A DNA stretch of 64,000 nt. Origin: Golubevia sp. BC0850 (taxonomy: Eukaryota > Basidiomycota > Exobasidiomycetes > Golubeviales > Golubeviaceae). The position numbers and the translations under genes are program-made. The stretch is taken from NCBI GenBank assembly GCA_012976225.1, contig JAAVVG010000004.1, forward strand, positions 248,001 through 312,000, in the 5' to 3' direction. This document shows positions 21,344-33,633 of the stretch, piece after piece. Position 1 is the first letter of the stretch. Every line of letters starts with the position of its first letter. The notes under the pieces were generated by a model that saw nothing but the letters and a program-made list of their open reading frames with translations, was not told the origin of the DNA and did not search any database.

Positions 21344-24300
21344 CTACTTGCGGTAGCGCATACGAGCGAAATTGACTGTGGAAATGACAAAGGCGAAGAA
21401 AAGATAGGGGAGATTCAACAACTGGGAGGCAATGTGAATTTGGGCGACGTCTTCCACTCGATACAAATACTCACAGTAAAGTTGCAGAATTCCTCTGTCA
21501 AAAGAACTCCTGAAACCTCTCCTATGACCGTAGACCCATTCCTTATTGACAATCCTAAAAGCGATATCTTCATAAGGAGCACCAGCAGTGAATTTGAGGA
21601 TAACAGTCTCGTCATTTCCAGGTTCCTTGACGATTCTGTAACTAGGAGCGTTGGACTTGTCGATGAGATCTGGATAGAAGATATTGAATTTGTAACCTTG
21701 AACGACTTTTGGAGGAGGATTCTCAGTGTCATAATGAGTTTGATTGTACTTGTTCCATTCATAACCTGTGTGAACTCGGTTAAAGTATCTTGGTTTACGA
21801 GGTCTGTACTTATCTTCCCAAGCATAGGTTTGACGAGCTAAATTCTCATCTCTGTTGAAGGTCTCCTCTTCAGCATCTAAGGCTTTACCTGCCTCGGCTC
21901 TGTAAAGAGCAGAAGCTGGATCTCCATCTTCTCCAACACCTCCTCCACTACCACCGGTTCTTCTTGCGACGACCGTTGAACCAACTATGGCCCTTCTAGC
22001 AGCGATGAGTTTAACTCTGTGCTCTTCGAAAGTTGAGACTGGCAGATGTCTTTCGTCATAAGAAAGTCTTGAAACGTTGACAGGTTCAGGTTCCATCTCT
22101 TCTTCGTCGAAGGCTGCATCCAAGTCTTCCTGTTCTTGGATGATGGCATGTTCTCTGGCCAATTCATCTGCATCATGTGCTCTTGAATCAGAGTCGAGAT
22201 CGTTGGAAGCATCGAGATTTGAATCTCCCATTCCCATTTGATAGCCGAGCTCTTTTTGCTGTTTCCTAGCTTCCTTTCTCTGTTTCCTTCTGAGATACTC
22301 TAGTCGATTGGATAAGACTACTTCGTGGAGGTCTCTAAGCTTGGCTTTGGCCTTCCATACAACGATGCTTTTGAGAAGCCCTTCCCAATATTCGACATCC
22401 ATAGGTTCACCACTACGAAGTTTAGCTCTGACTTGATCTTGGAGGGTTAGAAGATCTTCGTGAGACTTTCGAGATAGCATTTCGTTCATCTCAGACTTGA
22501 CTGAAGAGTCGAGACGAGAAGCCGGTCCTTCTCCTTCACCAGCTTGAGTTTTGAGTTCTGAGAGAGCATCATCGCATACGACGATCATAGACTGTGGAAA
22601 GAAAGACAGAGAGAGAGAGAGAAGGTTGGTTAGATAAACATCGATTGGATACAAAGTCAGTTTCAGCGGTAGAAAACTCACTCTCCAGAAGTCGAGATTC
22701 TCTTCGTTACTCTCGAGCGTCAAATACATCGTGATGTCTTGATGGAGCTCCTCGGTCTCAGCCAAATCGAGATTCTGTGGAGAGAGCAAACAAAGGAAGT
22801 CAGCGAAAGGTTGAAAGGAGACTCCGTCGCTCGAGAGGTACTCACATCAAATAGCGTGTATGGCTCTTCCAAATCGATCTCCAATCCAGCTTCTTCATCT
22901 TCATCTTCCTCATCATCGTCCTCGTCTTCGTCCTCATCTTCGTCTTCACCCTCAGTATCCATTCCGTCCCCCAGTTCTCCATTTGCTCTCTCCTTTTCCT
23001 TCCCTTTCCCTTTGACCTTCTTTTTCTTCTGGCCGACCATTGGATCAGCCCATTTGAGATTGATTGCTAAAAGATCAATTGGTTTGGCTCTATTCTCCCT
23101 GATTCTAATTGCAGCTCTTCTTCTAGATTGTTCGAGATGGAAATCATCTTCTTTGGCTACCCATTCTGACATTTGAGCTGATTCTTGAAGTCTAGCCATA
23201 CGTGCTTCTTCTTCTTCCCTGATGGCTTGTTCCTTTTCTCTTTCAGCACGTTTGATGTTGAGGCGAGCGATTTCTTCCTGCAGAGAGAGAAGTGATGGAA
23301 GGAATCGAGAAGGTAGTTAGAATCGGCAGGTTCTCCGGCGTCTCCGTTCAATAGGTCTCTGCACCTCGAGGAACTTCTTCGCTGGATTGAGGAATCATTT
23401 CATCCAAGGGATCATCTGCTTCAGGCTTGAAAGCCTCTGATTTCAAAACTCACATGAGCCTCCTTCCTCCTCAACTCGTCCCTCCTCTTAGCTTCCTCTG
23501 GAGTCATTCCCATCTTCTTCTCCTTGTCTTCCTTCTTTCCCCACTTGAATTGATGACCTAGATTTGCGTCGTTGAAAGGGTTATCTTCAGCAGAGTACAT
23601 CATCACTTCCGCTGCTGCTGCTCTGTGAGCTGCATCTGCATCTTCTAGAGCTGCGTCAATTCGAGCTGCTTTCTTGGCTGCTTTACGTTCAGCTCTTTCT
23701 GTTGAGGTTTCACGTTTGGATCTTGGAAGAGATTTGAGTTGGGAGGGGTGGAGGGTGGTCAGCAAGATGATATAGGACGGGTGAGCTTCGAGGAGAAAGG
23801 ATGCCGCTTCATCGATTGAACGCCATGAATGCTGACCAGCTCGAGGTGTCTTCTGATCAGATCTATATGATCACCTGGCTGTCACAGAGAGAGAGGCTAG
23901 GTAAGGACTCAAGCTGAGCTGAGCTCCCACCTCACTCCCCAACATCCAGCGAGCTCTCTCAGCCACCCAATGAATCCAATCTATGATGAGACCTTCGTCT
24001 ACCTTTTAGATGTTCTTTGTTCCACCTCCACCTGCTAACCAAGCTCACATATGGGACTCACTTCTTCTCCTTCTTCCTATGCCTTCTCTTTTCCTCATCC
24101 TCGCTATCGTGGCTCCTCCTCTTCCTCTCCTTCTCCCTATCCCTTCCTCTGTCTTCATCTCTTTCTTTCTCTCTACGTCTATCTTTCTCTTTCCTTCTCC
24201 TCCTTTCATCTTCGTCTTCAGAGTCGTCCCTTGATCTGTGATGATGTCTGCTGCTTCGGTGCTTTGAACTGCTTCCATCTCTATCTTTGTCCTTCTCCTC

Positions 24301-24465
24301 TCTATCTCTGTGGCTCCTGCTAGTATGCCTATTTCTTGAAGGAGAAGGAGATCTTGAGCGCAGCATTTCTTGATGCTTCAAGGAAGATTTATTGACGTGA
24401 TGGTTCTCCGCGTCAAGCGGATCGTCCTCCTTCTTCTTCTCCTTCTTGTGCTTCTCGCTCATCAT
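21344..24465 (-). CDS. Cactin, spliceosome-associated factor
   Basis: Six exons: 24062-24465, 23454-23721, 22846-23277, 22682-22774, 21475-22591 and 21344-21375 (781 aa from the first of two adjacent ATGs). The N-terminus is an RS/KE-rich tail (MMSEKHKKEKKKEDDPLDAE ... RSRSPSPSRNRHTSRSH). A conserved charged middle domain follows (NPFNDANLGHQFKWGKKEDK, EIARLNIKRAEREKEQA). The diagnostic C-terminal domain reads DKYRPRKPRYFNRVHTGYEW, NPPPKVVQGYKFNIFYPDLI, ILKFTAGAPYEDIAFRIVNK and GHRRGFRSSFDRGILQLYFN, ending MRYRK. This is cactin, a nuclear protein of the late spliceosome. The final exon is only 32 nt. Acidic runs (GEDEDEDEDEDDDEEDEDEE) lie near residue 290. The first intron is long (340 nt) for this genome. 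Confidence 0.94.
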
Positions 24466-24928
24466 GGAAACGTTTGAGTGGAAAGCCGAGAATTTTGAGC
24501 TGCAGAACAAAGACTCTCAGAAGCTATGTGAGTGAAAAGAAACAGCAATACCTCACTTTAGTCCACTCATCACAAGTCTCCGAACCCGTGGACTCTTATC
24601 CTTCCTCTTCCTTCCTTCATTCCTCCAACCCTGAAGTGCCTCGTTGGCAACTGCCGTGATGATCATACCAGGTAACAGCAATGTATCCCAATGTTACGTG
24701 AGTTAATTACCTTAGAGGAGGGAGAGGCTTGAGCAGTGTCGTTGAACTTCTACCCCCTTCGTCTATGTATTAGACGTACATTCGTCAGGCCGAAGCAGGA
24801 GACTGGCGTTTGTATGTAGTAACTTCTCCTACCTCGGAGCTAGGTCTGCTCATGAGAAGCAACAAAGCATGCTGTTCGTGCTGGTTCCATTCGAGTTAGG
24901 GCTTGTTGTGGTGGCTACGAATGAAGTC
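24466..24928. promoter_or_regulatory. Divergent spacer between cactin and the BTB-like gene
   Basis: These 463 bp separate two divergent starts. A short frame on plus (24474-24659) lies in this spacer, but its codons have no supporting features. No clear motif is seen. Confidence 0.4.
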
Positions 24929-26327
24929 ATGTGCAAGAATACTTTGCGCAACGGTAATTCATCCTCAGTGAGTCAAGTAGAGTGAGCCACATGCTATTTT
25001 CGCTGACGTGAAGAAGCTGATAACCGATACATTGGAACCACTCTCTTCAGTCAGTCTGGTTGCCAAAGGGTCCCGACGCCTCTGCTTTACTCGAACAATA
25101 TCGGAATTCTTCCAATACTGTCAACATTTCTGTCTCATCAACTCTGAATTCTTCGGCGAAGTTTTTGCTGAAATCTTTGAGGTTGAAGTTGCCCGATCAG
25201 CCGTTCAGCGCTCACGACAATCTTGTTGATACCTTCTACAACAGAAACTTGCCTTACGACCTTCAACTCAGGTCGACCATGGATGGAAACTCGGGAGTGT
25301 CTAGAATTGAGCCAGTGAAAGCTCATGGCGCAGCATTGGAGAAGATTTCATATACTTCAAGGACAGTGAGTCTTCTTTCTGGTTTGGGTGCCTTCAGTTT
25401 GACTCGAAGTTTCTGACCCCATGACCTCCATCTCAACCTCTTAAGTGTTCCAAAGTGGAATGCTAGAGTCTCAGATGTTTGGAAGTTCCACGGCGACACC
25501 CAATAAATCCAGCGATGCTGGGCAAGATGATGACGGGCCTGCTCCAGACCAGTCGTCTGAATCCTCAAACAACGACCCTGAAGGATCTTCCTCGCCTCTC
25601 TTACCCGAACTGGCATTGGATTTAGATTACCAGAGTTTTGAAGGGCTTAGCAAAATTCAAAGTGAGGCTTCTCTCTTACAATCACAGTGATCTCACTAGA
25701 ACGCTGACTCCTTGTAACCCTTTTTCTACTTCCTTACGACATCAGTACACAGGTTCGATCTCCTTCCATGTCTCTCATGTAGTATCCACTGCTTCCAGAT
25801 CCTCGATTCGATGTCTCATGCCCTACAGATGCGAAGCAAGACGTGCGTGGGCGGCTGCTGACCGGGTGAGTTTGACATCCCAGATTGAGTTCGAACGTTT
25901 TGGAAGTCCCCTTCTTTTCCAGAAGAATTCGTCATCCATTCCTAAACCACACCCTCACTTTGCAATCCTTGCCTCCCTTTGCAGTATGGAATACCTGCAC
26001 TCGAGCTCGCAGCGACAAAATCCATCATTCAGAACCTCTCCGTGGATACGGTCTTGTCAGATTTCGTTCTGAGCGGAGTCTCTGAAGAACTAGCAAAGGT
26101 GTACAGCTCCTACATCAAAATGGTCAGTTGGAAGGGAGAGAGGAGACTTGGGAACAATGCAACCTTTGATCGACCTCTTCTTACTTTTAACCTCCCTGTT
26201 ACAGAACCTAGAAGCAGCGAAAGCTTCCTCCTCATTCCTCAAAGTCTTGAAAGAATTGGCAAAAAAACGAATATCCGTCAAGTGCTGCAGAACGTTCAGC
26301 AGTAGTCATTCAAGTGATGAAGGCTGA
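24929..26327 (+). CDS. BTB/POZ-like domain protein (gene model partly uncertain)
   Basis: Exons that join cleanly are 24929-24967, 25051-25365, 25985-26122 and 26205-26327. Between them coding sequence continues in about 25446-25660 and about 25745-25869, but the boundary near 25366-25445 does not fit in phase with the best donor. Peptides: NLPYDLQLRSTMDG, EPVKAHGAALEKIS, VFQSGMLESQMFG, then a Ser/Asp-rich insert, ISFHV, YRCEARRAWAAADR, YGIPALELAATKSII and LSGVSEELAKVYSSYI. The order 'yDl.l ... HgaaL...S..vFqsgML ... AAdrYGIpaL' resembles the BTB/POZ fold of fungal proteins, many of them substrate adaptors for Cul3 ligases. It ends with KVLKELAKKRISVKCCRTF. The start ATG is the weakest point. 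Gene: likely; BTB: moderate. Confidence 0.5.
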
Positions 26328-26621
26328 AGAGTAGATCGTCTCTTCCTTTTTCCTGTTCATTTTATTCTATTTTGTATTTCATATTGATTGATCCATCTAA
26401 TTAAGAAGCCAACTCTCTGGAGGAGCGGAGAGCTGGGTTCAAGACCGCACTGGCGATGGATGAAGAGCTCAATTCAGAAAAGAATTGAGACTAGAAAGCG
26501 TTGATCGAAGACACAAAGCTTACCAGTTTTGTCAAACTGACCGTGTAAAGGCTGAACAGACAAATAAGAGCTCGATCTTCTCATGAGCCTCCCTTGAGTG
26601 GCCATTTCAATTCGACTCGAC

Positions 26622-28690
26622 TCAATCTACACCCCAACCTTCGCCTTTGACCTCCCAGATCTTGGTAAAAAGTGCGAGTCTTGAAGGAAGCACATTCAAT
26701 CTTTCTTTCGAGACATTAGCTATTGAGATTCTCAGCCTAGATGAAGAGGAGTCTTCAGAGTCTTGCGAGGACTTGGGAGTGAAGAACGACCCTGGAAAAA
26801 ATGGTAGCAGATGAAATTGTCTGATGAGATGAGTGAATTTCTCGCCAGATCGACACCCGCTCAAAGAAACGTCTCGAAGCTCAAAACTCACCAGGTAAAG
26901 CGACCACCCCTACCAAACCACTCAAACCTCTAGCAACAACCTCGGGGTCGATCTTAAAAGGCTGACGAACGTATGCGTAGTAGGCTCCGCAGCTCTCAAT
27001 CTTCCACCCTAGATCATCTGGACTTTTCAGTGTATTCCTTTTCGAAGTCTCATCTTGTCCTATGAGCGTATCCAGAGCCTCTTGATCCACCCCTTCAACC
27101 CCTCGCCAGTCGACAGGCTTCATCATCGATGTTCTGAAGTTAGTCCTCCTTTCTTCTAATTCTCTTGCTACTGAGAACCTCCATTCTTTGATTTCAGGGT
27201 CCGAAACTCCCCAGGCGATAGATCGTTGGGCGTCGGCTCTTGGGGCACAGATTTGAAAATTGTCCAAATTTTTCGCTATGACTCCCATCGATTTAGAGGA
27301 ACCAGAGAGAAGGGAAGAAGAGCAGATAATGGCTCCTAGGCGGTGTCCGGGAATAGCGTAAGATTTGGAAAAGGATGTGATAGAGATTACGGCTGAGAAA
27401 GGAAGGGAAGGAAGAAAAGACACAGAGGTCAGTCAATCCTTGTGATCTTCCAGGCGAAGCTGGCTCCCAATGGAATTGTACTCTTAAAGACGAGTCTCAC
27501 TTTGGCTCCAATCCCAAGGTTCGCCTCCTAAAGTTTCTTCAAACAGTCGGTGAGGGCGAGGTTGAGAATTCGTTTTCTCGTCTGGTTTCGGCAGCAAGAA
27601 GTCTCGATACCTGGATAAGGAAAAAAAGAGAAAGGAGAAAGGAATTCTAGATCAACGAACAGACTAGCTTTCCACTTCAACAAGATAAACCGACGTCTGA
27701 ACTCACGTTTCATCAAGAATAAGAGCTACTTCCCATTCCCTACAGATCTTGGCAATCTCTTCTATTCTATCAGGCTCATAGATAGCTCCCGTTGGATTGT
27801 TAGGGGTGACCAAAACCACGAACCTAGTGTTCTTGGTTCTAAAACTGGAAGGATGAGATAGATCTCGATCTGATTTCAAGAGTTCTCGAATGGCTTCTGG
27901 AGAAGGAAGGAAGTCTGGAGATGAAGTTGGTAAAGCTAGAGGAGTGATTCCTAGAGACAGAAGAGTCATTTGATGGTTGAAGTACTAGATAGAAATAGTC
28001 CAAAGAATAAGAGGGAGAAGTGGAAAGCAAGATGGAACAAAGGTTTGGAGAGGGAGAGTCGCCGGGGCGTATAAGGACCTTCCAACTTCCCTGTCCTCTG
28101 TGACCTTGAAATCCGGCCATCTGCAGCCCTATACCTCTCCTTTATTTATCTTGGAAACTCACCCATGGTGTTGGTAAGACGGCACTATCACCATCCTTGG
28201 CCAAAGCTTGACTAACGACAGCAAAGGCCAAGTTCGCTCCAGACGTTATAGCCACATTATCAGCATTCAATCTCTCCTTCTCAGCACCATATATCTGTCT
28301 CAGATCTTCACTCAAAGCCTCCCTAAGTTTAGGTTCTCCAAAGACTTGCATGTAACCATGAGTGACAGCTGGTGGAGGAGATTCGAACTCATCCTTCATC
28401 TTGGAGATCAGAGCTGGAGGAGGATTGTGGCCTGGGACACCTTGAGCTAGATTGAGTAGATGTTTAGAGTTGATGTCAGATGGAGCAGATTGATTGGAAG
28501 CTGAAGGATTAGATTGATGAAATGGTGACGTTTTCAATGGGAAGGACTTGGCCCAACTTGCAGCTAGAGGAACTGGAGGAGAAGGTGTCTCTAATTCTAA
28601 TCTTGAATTCAAGCTGAAGTTTACCGAAGATTTAGGTGTGTTGGTCATGATGCGTCGAAGTTGATGTTGAACTCGAGCAAGTCGGTTCAT
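26622..28690 (-). CDS. Class I/II PLP-dependent aminotransferase, likely mitochondrial
   Basis: Five exons: 28163-28690, 27707-27984, 27501-27610, 26892-27392 and 26622-26791 (528 aa). The start MNRLARVQHQLRRIMTN looks like a mitochondrial presequence; a second Met lies at residue 15. Family marks: LNLAQGVPGHNPPPALI, YMQVFGEPKLREAL, NVAITSGANLAF, VVLVTPNNPTGAIY, ALILDETYRDFLLP and SITSFSKSYAIPGHRLG (Schiff-base Lys about residue 315). Late residues SCGAYYAYVRQPF and VVALPGSFFTPKS are typical, and the substrate-carboxylate Arg is probably in NVSKERL. These enzymes swap amino groups between an amino acid and a 2-oxo acid; the gene resembles the aspartate/kynurenine aminotransferase subgroup. 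There are some family-unlike insertions before the Lys motif. Exact substrate unknown. Confidence 0.86.
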
Positions 28691-29360
28691 ACGTTCATGG
28701 GATGAGAAGATAAGAGAAGAGAGAAACAAGATAGTGAGAAGAAGCTTTTGCAATTGCAGCCCTTCAATTCCAGACTCTTGTAAATTCAACCTCCTCAAAA
28801 GGTCTACTTGATTTGATTCAAGGTGCAGGTTTAAAGAATCCCTCCACTCTATCAGGGTGAAAGAGCGACGGAACAGAGGATCCCCAAAGTGGCCAAGCCC
28901 CAAACTCAGAGCCCACTTTCTCTGGATTCAAAGCGAAGAAGAGCATTGGATCACTAGATTAGAAGAAAAAGGTGGGCGTAGAATACAAGCCTAGAGTCTC
29001 AAACAGAAGAAGATGTAACATCTTCGAAGGAACAAGAAGGAGAGACGAAGGCAAAGAGAAGGGGGGGGGGAAGTTGCAGTCTATAAAGCCGAATCCAAAA
29101 TGAAGAAGGAGCACTAAATGAATATTTTGAAATAAAGAGCGTGTATGATTGAGAGAGAGAGAATTAACAAGAGGTGAATGTTTTGCATTGAAGGAGAATT
29201 GGGGGTTCAAGGCTTTTTTGAGACTGTGAAGAATTGAGATTGTCCTAATTGATTTCGAACTTGACCTTGAGAAAATGGTGTGAGCACTTTTTGTCGAGAG
29301 AAAGCGGTTTTGAGAGAGAAGCGACTGAGTTCTGCCACTTGATTGGATTGGCTTGTGAGA
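28691..29360. other. Spacer: aminotransferase promoter and TRP-like gene 3' flank
   Basis: The 670 bp include a G homopolymer (GGGGGGGGG near 29062) and purine-rich runs. The reading frame of the aminotransferase stays open upstream to 28903, but without presequence-like quality, so the start at 28690 is preferred. Confidence 0.4.
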
Positions 29361-32300
29361 TCAAATGAGAGCGTCTTCTGCATCGTGAACTTCAGCGCTC
29401 ATCGGTTCAGCTTTTGCTAACCTTGAAGTGCTAGAATTAGTGAATCTATCACTATCGAGACTATGAGTCGGGAATTTGTTTGAAGATTGATTTTGTTGAG
29501 TTTGATTATCCGGTTTGTCCACCTTTTCCACTTTGTTGACGTCCCTTCGATTTTCCAACGCTTCCAGTTCTATCTGACTTTTCGGTCTATCCTCCTGTTG
29601 CCATACCGCCTCCATTCCTCTCGATTTCCGTCTCTGCCTAGTCTCAGATCTTTCAGGAGATTTTGCAGGCGGAGCTGCTCCGGGAGGTAACCAGTATCGA
29701 TCTTCTGTTGAAGGTCTTCCTTCTCCGTCTCCATGCCCGTGAGCTGAAGAAGCGGCTGCTTCCAAAGCTATAGCGGCTTTGGATCCAAAGGGTGGAGGTC
29801 TAGGTCGGACATCTTGATCCTCAGCCTCGGTAGCTTTGGAGATTGGTCTCGAGTTGGAAGGTGAAACTTCGTTGCTTGATCCTGCGTTTCCGTTGTTTCC
29901 TCTAGAAGGTCTTGCTTGCCTGACGACTTGGAATCCAGGTGAAGGGTTTGGAGGTAGAGAGTCTCCTTCCTCATTGTCGTCGTCTTTCGTCTGCTTTCCA
30001 ACACCAAGCCTGTTCTTGAATCCAGCGAAAGCGCCTCCCATCTTTGCGATTCCTTGCCAAGGACCGTGTCCACGTTCTGAAGGATAGCCATTCCAGACTT
30101 CATCTTCATCCTCCGAAGACGACTCTTCTTCTCTTGCTCCTCTCTTTCTCCAGAACCCACCAACCCCTCCTCTCTTGGCTTTGGTTTCACCATCTGCTCT
30201 TCCGTTGATGGTAGCACTCCTTTGAGCCAGAGCTGTAGAACTGAACTCGTCCTGAGGTCCTCCCTTGGATTTGGCTGCGTTGAAAGCTGAGTTTCCGTTG
30301 AGAGCGTGGAAACTGCTTCTAGGATCAGCGAAGTAGGAGACATCAGTTCCACTTGAGCTTGAGGCGGTGTGTCTTCCAATCGCGCCATTCATTCCATTCC
30401 GAGAAGAGATCGACTGATAGGGCTCCGCGTCGGTGGCTTTGCCTCCAGAGAGTCTTTCGAAGCCACTCTTGGGAGTAGCGGTGACGTCCAGAGCGTTTCC
30501 AGCACCTGGAGAGATTCTACCATTTCGATTGTTGACAGGAAGCTCGGTTCCCGGCGTCATCGGAGGCAACGATGCCATGATGATGCCCTCGTCGTTCGGA
30601 TCTCCCCTGAGATAAGCTGAGTAAGGGGAATTCTCGCTCAGATGATGCTCCATTGGAGTTCTGGGCGTTTGACCATAGAGTTGAGCTTCCAGATAGCTTG
30701 CGTAGGAGTTTTGTCTTGAGTGAGTCCCTCGAGGTACGAATCCACCTTTGCCACTTGCGTTGGATAGAGTGTTCCCAGGAGAAGTTGCGCCAGAAGCTTG
30801 GATGTTGGATGATTGAAAGAGAACTCCTTGAGTGGAAGCAAGTCTTTCTGCTTTGGCTCTCTTTTCCGATTTCGATAGCTGAACAGTCTTGTACTTTCTA
30901 CGTCTGATCCTCCTGATGACTCCTCCGATTCCAGCGTTCCTTGAAGCTCGCTCGTCGAAGGGAACTTTCCAGAAAACTCTGATCAAAGCTTCTACGACCT
31001 TGGCCACGAGGACTAGAGCCGCAGCGACGAAGAAGATAGCTGCGAGTAGCAGAATGACGTACGAAATCCATGAGTTGGCTTCGTGACCTAGACCGACTAG
31101 AGGGGTCAATAGAACCAAAAGAACTGCAGTGATGATTCGAAAGACTGAGATTAAGAAGGAGAGAGGTCCTTGCATGGCTCCGTCTCCCCAAGGTAGCCAG
31201 AGACTTGAAGCCAAAGCGAGAAGAATCTCCATCAGAAGAACGATGATGGTTTGAGCCGCAGCGCTGGATTGAGCTGCTCCGATACTGATCCCGACGATGA
31301 TGCTGTAGGTGAAGATGACAACGCAGAAGAGTTGAGATCCAGGACTGTAGGTGTTGTAGAGGGGTCCCAAAGAGAGGAGGGTTCCGATATCGTCGTAGAG
31401 CTTCTGGGTGGTTGAGATCGAGAGTCTCCAGATGAAATATGCAGGAGCGAGTATTCCTAGTAGAGCCAACACCAGACCAGCCAGAGCGACTGAAGTCAGA
31501 GTATGTTGGTCGTGCTCTGCTATCTGATAAGTGGAAAAGAGGACGATCGGGAGGTGGAAGAGGACGAGAGCTCTGACCAGATTTCCATGCAGAGCTTTCC
31601 AGTGAAGCCCTAGAGTCCTGCTCATCCCAACAGGTGATCTTCCGAGAAATCCATAAGAGCCTCTCTTGTCCGAGCCGCCAGCTGCTAAAGCTTTGGCGTC
31701 GGTGAAGTCTTGAGAGGACCTGAATCCCATTCCATCCTCTCTCCTCCTTTGAGCTCCAGTCCAGACTCCGAAGGCGAGGTCGAGAACGAATATCAGAGCT
31801 GAGAAAGCTAAGATTGCGGCAACGAGAGCGGCCCAGACGGCGAGGCAGGTTCCAAAGAGGTCTTGAGGCTGAAGACCAATCATCTTTGCGAACGCCTCGA
31901 GACCGTTTCTCGAACCTCCTAAATTCAACAGAACGTTCGGGGCTTCTGTGTTCATGTAGAGAGGAGAGCTGACGTTGGTGGCAATTTGATTTCCGAGATT
32001 ACTCGTTGGAAGTTGAGCGTTGGTGGCGAGCTGGGAGGAAGAAGGAAGTTGAAATGTATGCGAGTCAGCTTCCGATGATGAATCTCGTTTGGGGTCAGCG
32101 AGCAGGAATCGATCGAAGGAAGTACCTACAGGATTATATCTGCCTTCCGTTCCATTCTCTTGAACGTAAGTCACATTTCCCAAGAGAGTAGCCCAAGCAC
32201 CTTGTCTGAAGATTGGATAGACGAACTCTGGCCATTTGACAGCGAAAGTTCCCAGAAGAGCGACCCACTGAGTGTGAAGGATGATGTCCCAGAGACCTGG

Positions 32301-33633
32301 AGTAGCGAACCTCAATAAGGCGGGACTAGAGACCAATCCTTGACTACTGAAAACAGAGATGACGGTCGGAGAGACCGAATCTGAAATGAAAGTTGGGGCT
32401 TTTCCTTCTCTGGCTCTGTTCTTGAAAAGGGATCTCCTCATCCAGACAGAGGTCACGACTCTGGCTAGGAACCCCACAACGAAGTAGACGATGGCTAGAG
32501 AGATTGGGAACCAGAAGAAGAGAGACCAATACCAAGCTTCCTTGTAATAGGGAGAGACTGCGACTCTCACGCAAGCTATATTCTTGGCTGAAGAAGAAGG
32601 GTCTACCAATCTAATCGTCGTCCATATCGTTCCGAGACCGTACGTGGCATTAAGTGGAATCGAGGCTCCAAAGGCTAGAGGACCAGGCCCATAAGAGCAT
32701 GAGGGAGGGATGATGGGATGAACAGTATCTGGACCGACCGGATAGACCTGGTTGCATAGGAAAGTACTGTTGCTGTAGACCGAGAAGGTCAAGAAGCTTG
32801 ATTCCACCCTCATAGCACCTAGTGAGTGAAGAAGTAGAGATGTAGAAGAGTGTCAATTCCTACTTGAGACTCTCATTCTGTCCTTCACAGCCTTCCAATC
32901 CTTCTTGCTCCCTCTGTTCCAAGCGCACCTCTTCCATTCCTTACTCACTTAAAGATAGCCTAGATTCATCTGTCGCATAAGCCAAATCGTCTATGGAAGC
33001 CAAGGCAGTGATCCTTAGAAGTGCTTGATACGGATCGACATAGCCTGAGATTGGACCACCTTGAACCCCCTCTCCACTCGAGCTCGAACTTCCATCCAAT
33101 TGAACGTAGATGGCCGAGACGTTGACCCTTAGATTTGAGTCCACAATTCCATGAACGCTGTCTGAATCGTCACAGCCACTGAAGTAGATGTCAGGAGTCA
33201 GAGGAGTTCCATTTTTGCTGCTCTTGACTTTATTTGAATTGGAATTTGAAGATTCAGAAGTGGATTGAAGTTGATTTCCATCTATAGGTCTCTGAAGTAA
33301 GAATGGAACTCCTATACCATCCAAATTGACGAATGGAATAGCGGTCGTTAGAGGGAGAGAAGAGGAGGAGGAAGAGGAAGCAGCAGGAGTAGAAGTGAGA
33401 GAGGTGGCTAGAGGAGCACTCAATGTCACCGTTGCTGTAGCAGTAGACATTGGTTGTGATGATGATTCTCCTTCTTGTTCTTGAGCTGAAACTGAGAGGA
33501 AGAAGGCGGTTGCTAGGAGTAGAATGGTTGGAGTCAAGGTCATGATGGAGGTGGACCTTTGACTCCTCCTCTTCCTTCTGACAGGGCTCTTCTGCTTATC
33601 TTGACTGGCAGTTGATGAACTGAACCATTTCAT
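29361..33633 (-). CDS. Fungal TRP-like/Flc-type membrane protein with long disordered tail
   Basis: Two exons, 32949-33633 and 29361-32818 (1380 aa). A signal sequence (ILLLATAFFLSVSAQ, after a basic N-terminus) leads to a Ser/Thr-rich stretch and an extracellular ML-like domain (LLQRPIDGNQLQ, DIYFSGCDDSDSVHGI, NSTFLCNQVYPVGP). About nine hydrophobic segments follow, among them YWSLFFWFPISLAIVYFVVG, WAALVAAILAFSALIFVLDL, LVRALVLFHLPIVLFSTYQI, LFCVVIFTYSIIVGISIGAA and WISYVILLLAAIFFVAAALV. The last ~500 residues are a cytosolic Ser/Gly/Pro-rich tail with basic clusters (VIRRIRRRKYKTVQ). The arrangement of ML-like domain plus a multi-span channel domain matches the fungal TRP-like family (Flc and S. 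pombe Pkd2), which act in calcium homeostasis and wall integrity. Channel activity is inferred from family. Confidence 0.85.

Noticed and set aside
22608-22621. GA microsatellite in a cactin intron
   Set aside because: Ordinary short dinucleotide run; lies between splice sites with no effect on the model.
22739-23176. 145-codon plus-strand frame with a long Ser run
   Set aside because: It is the antisense of the acidic Glu/Asp repeat in cactin; Ser codons arise from the complement. Cactin explains the sequence.
24010-24323. Leu/Ser/Phe-rich plus-strand frames
   Set aside because: Antisense shadow of the RS/KE-rich start of cactin, in several frames at once.
24474-24659. 61-codon plus-strand frame next to cactin start
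   Set aside because: No domain, and it begins within the divergent promoter.
26430-26450. GGTTCAAGACC word resembling a tRNA T-loop
   Set aside because: The flanking stems do not pair and no D or anticodon arm could be drawn.
29768-30388. 206-codon minus-strand frame overlapping the TRP-like tail
   Set aside because: Another frame of the disordered tail, low-complexity and without motif; the TRP-like frame is continuous.
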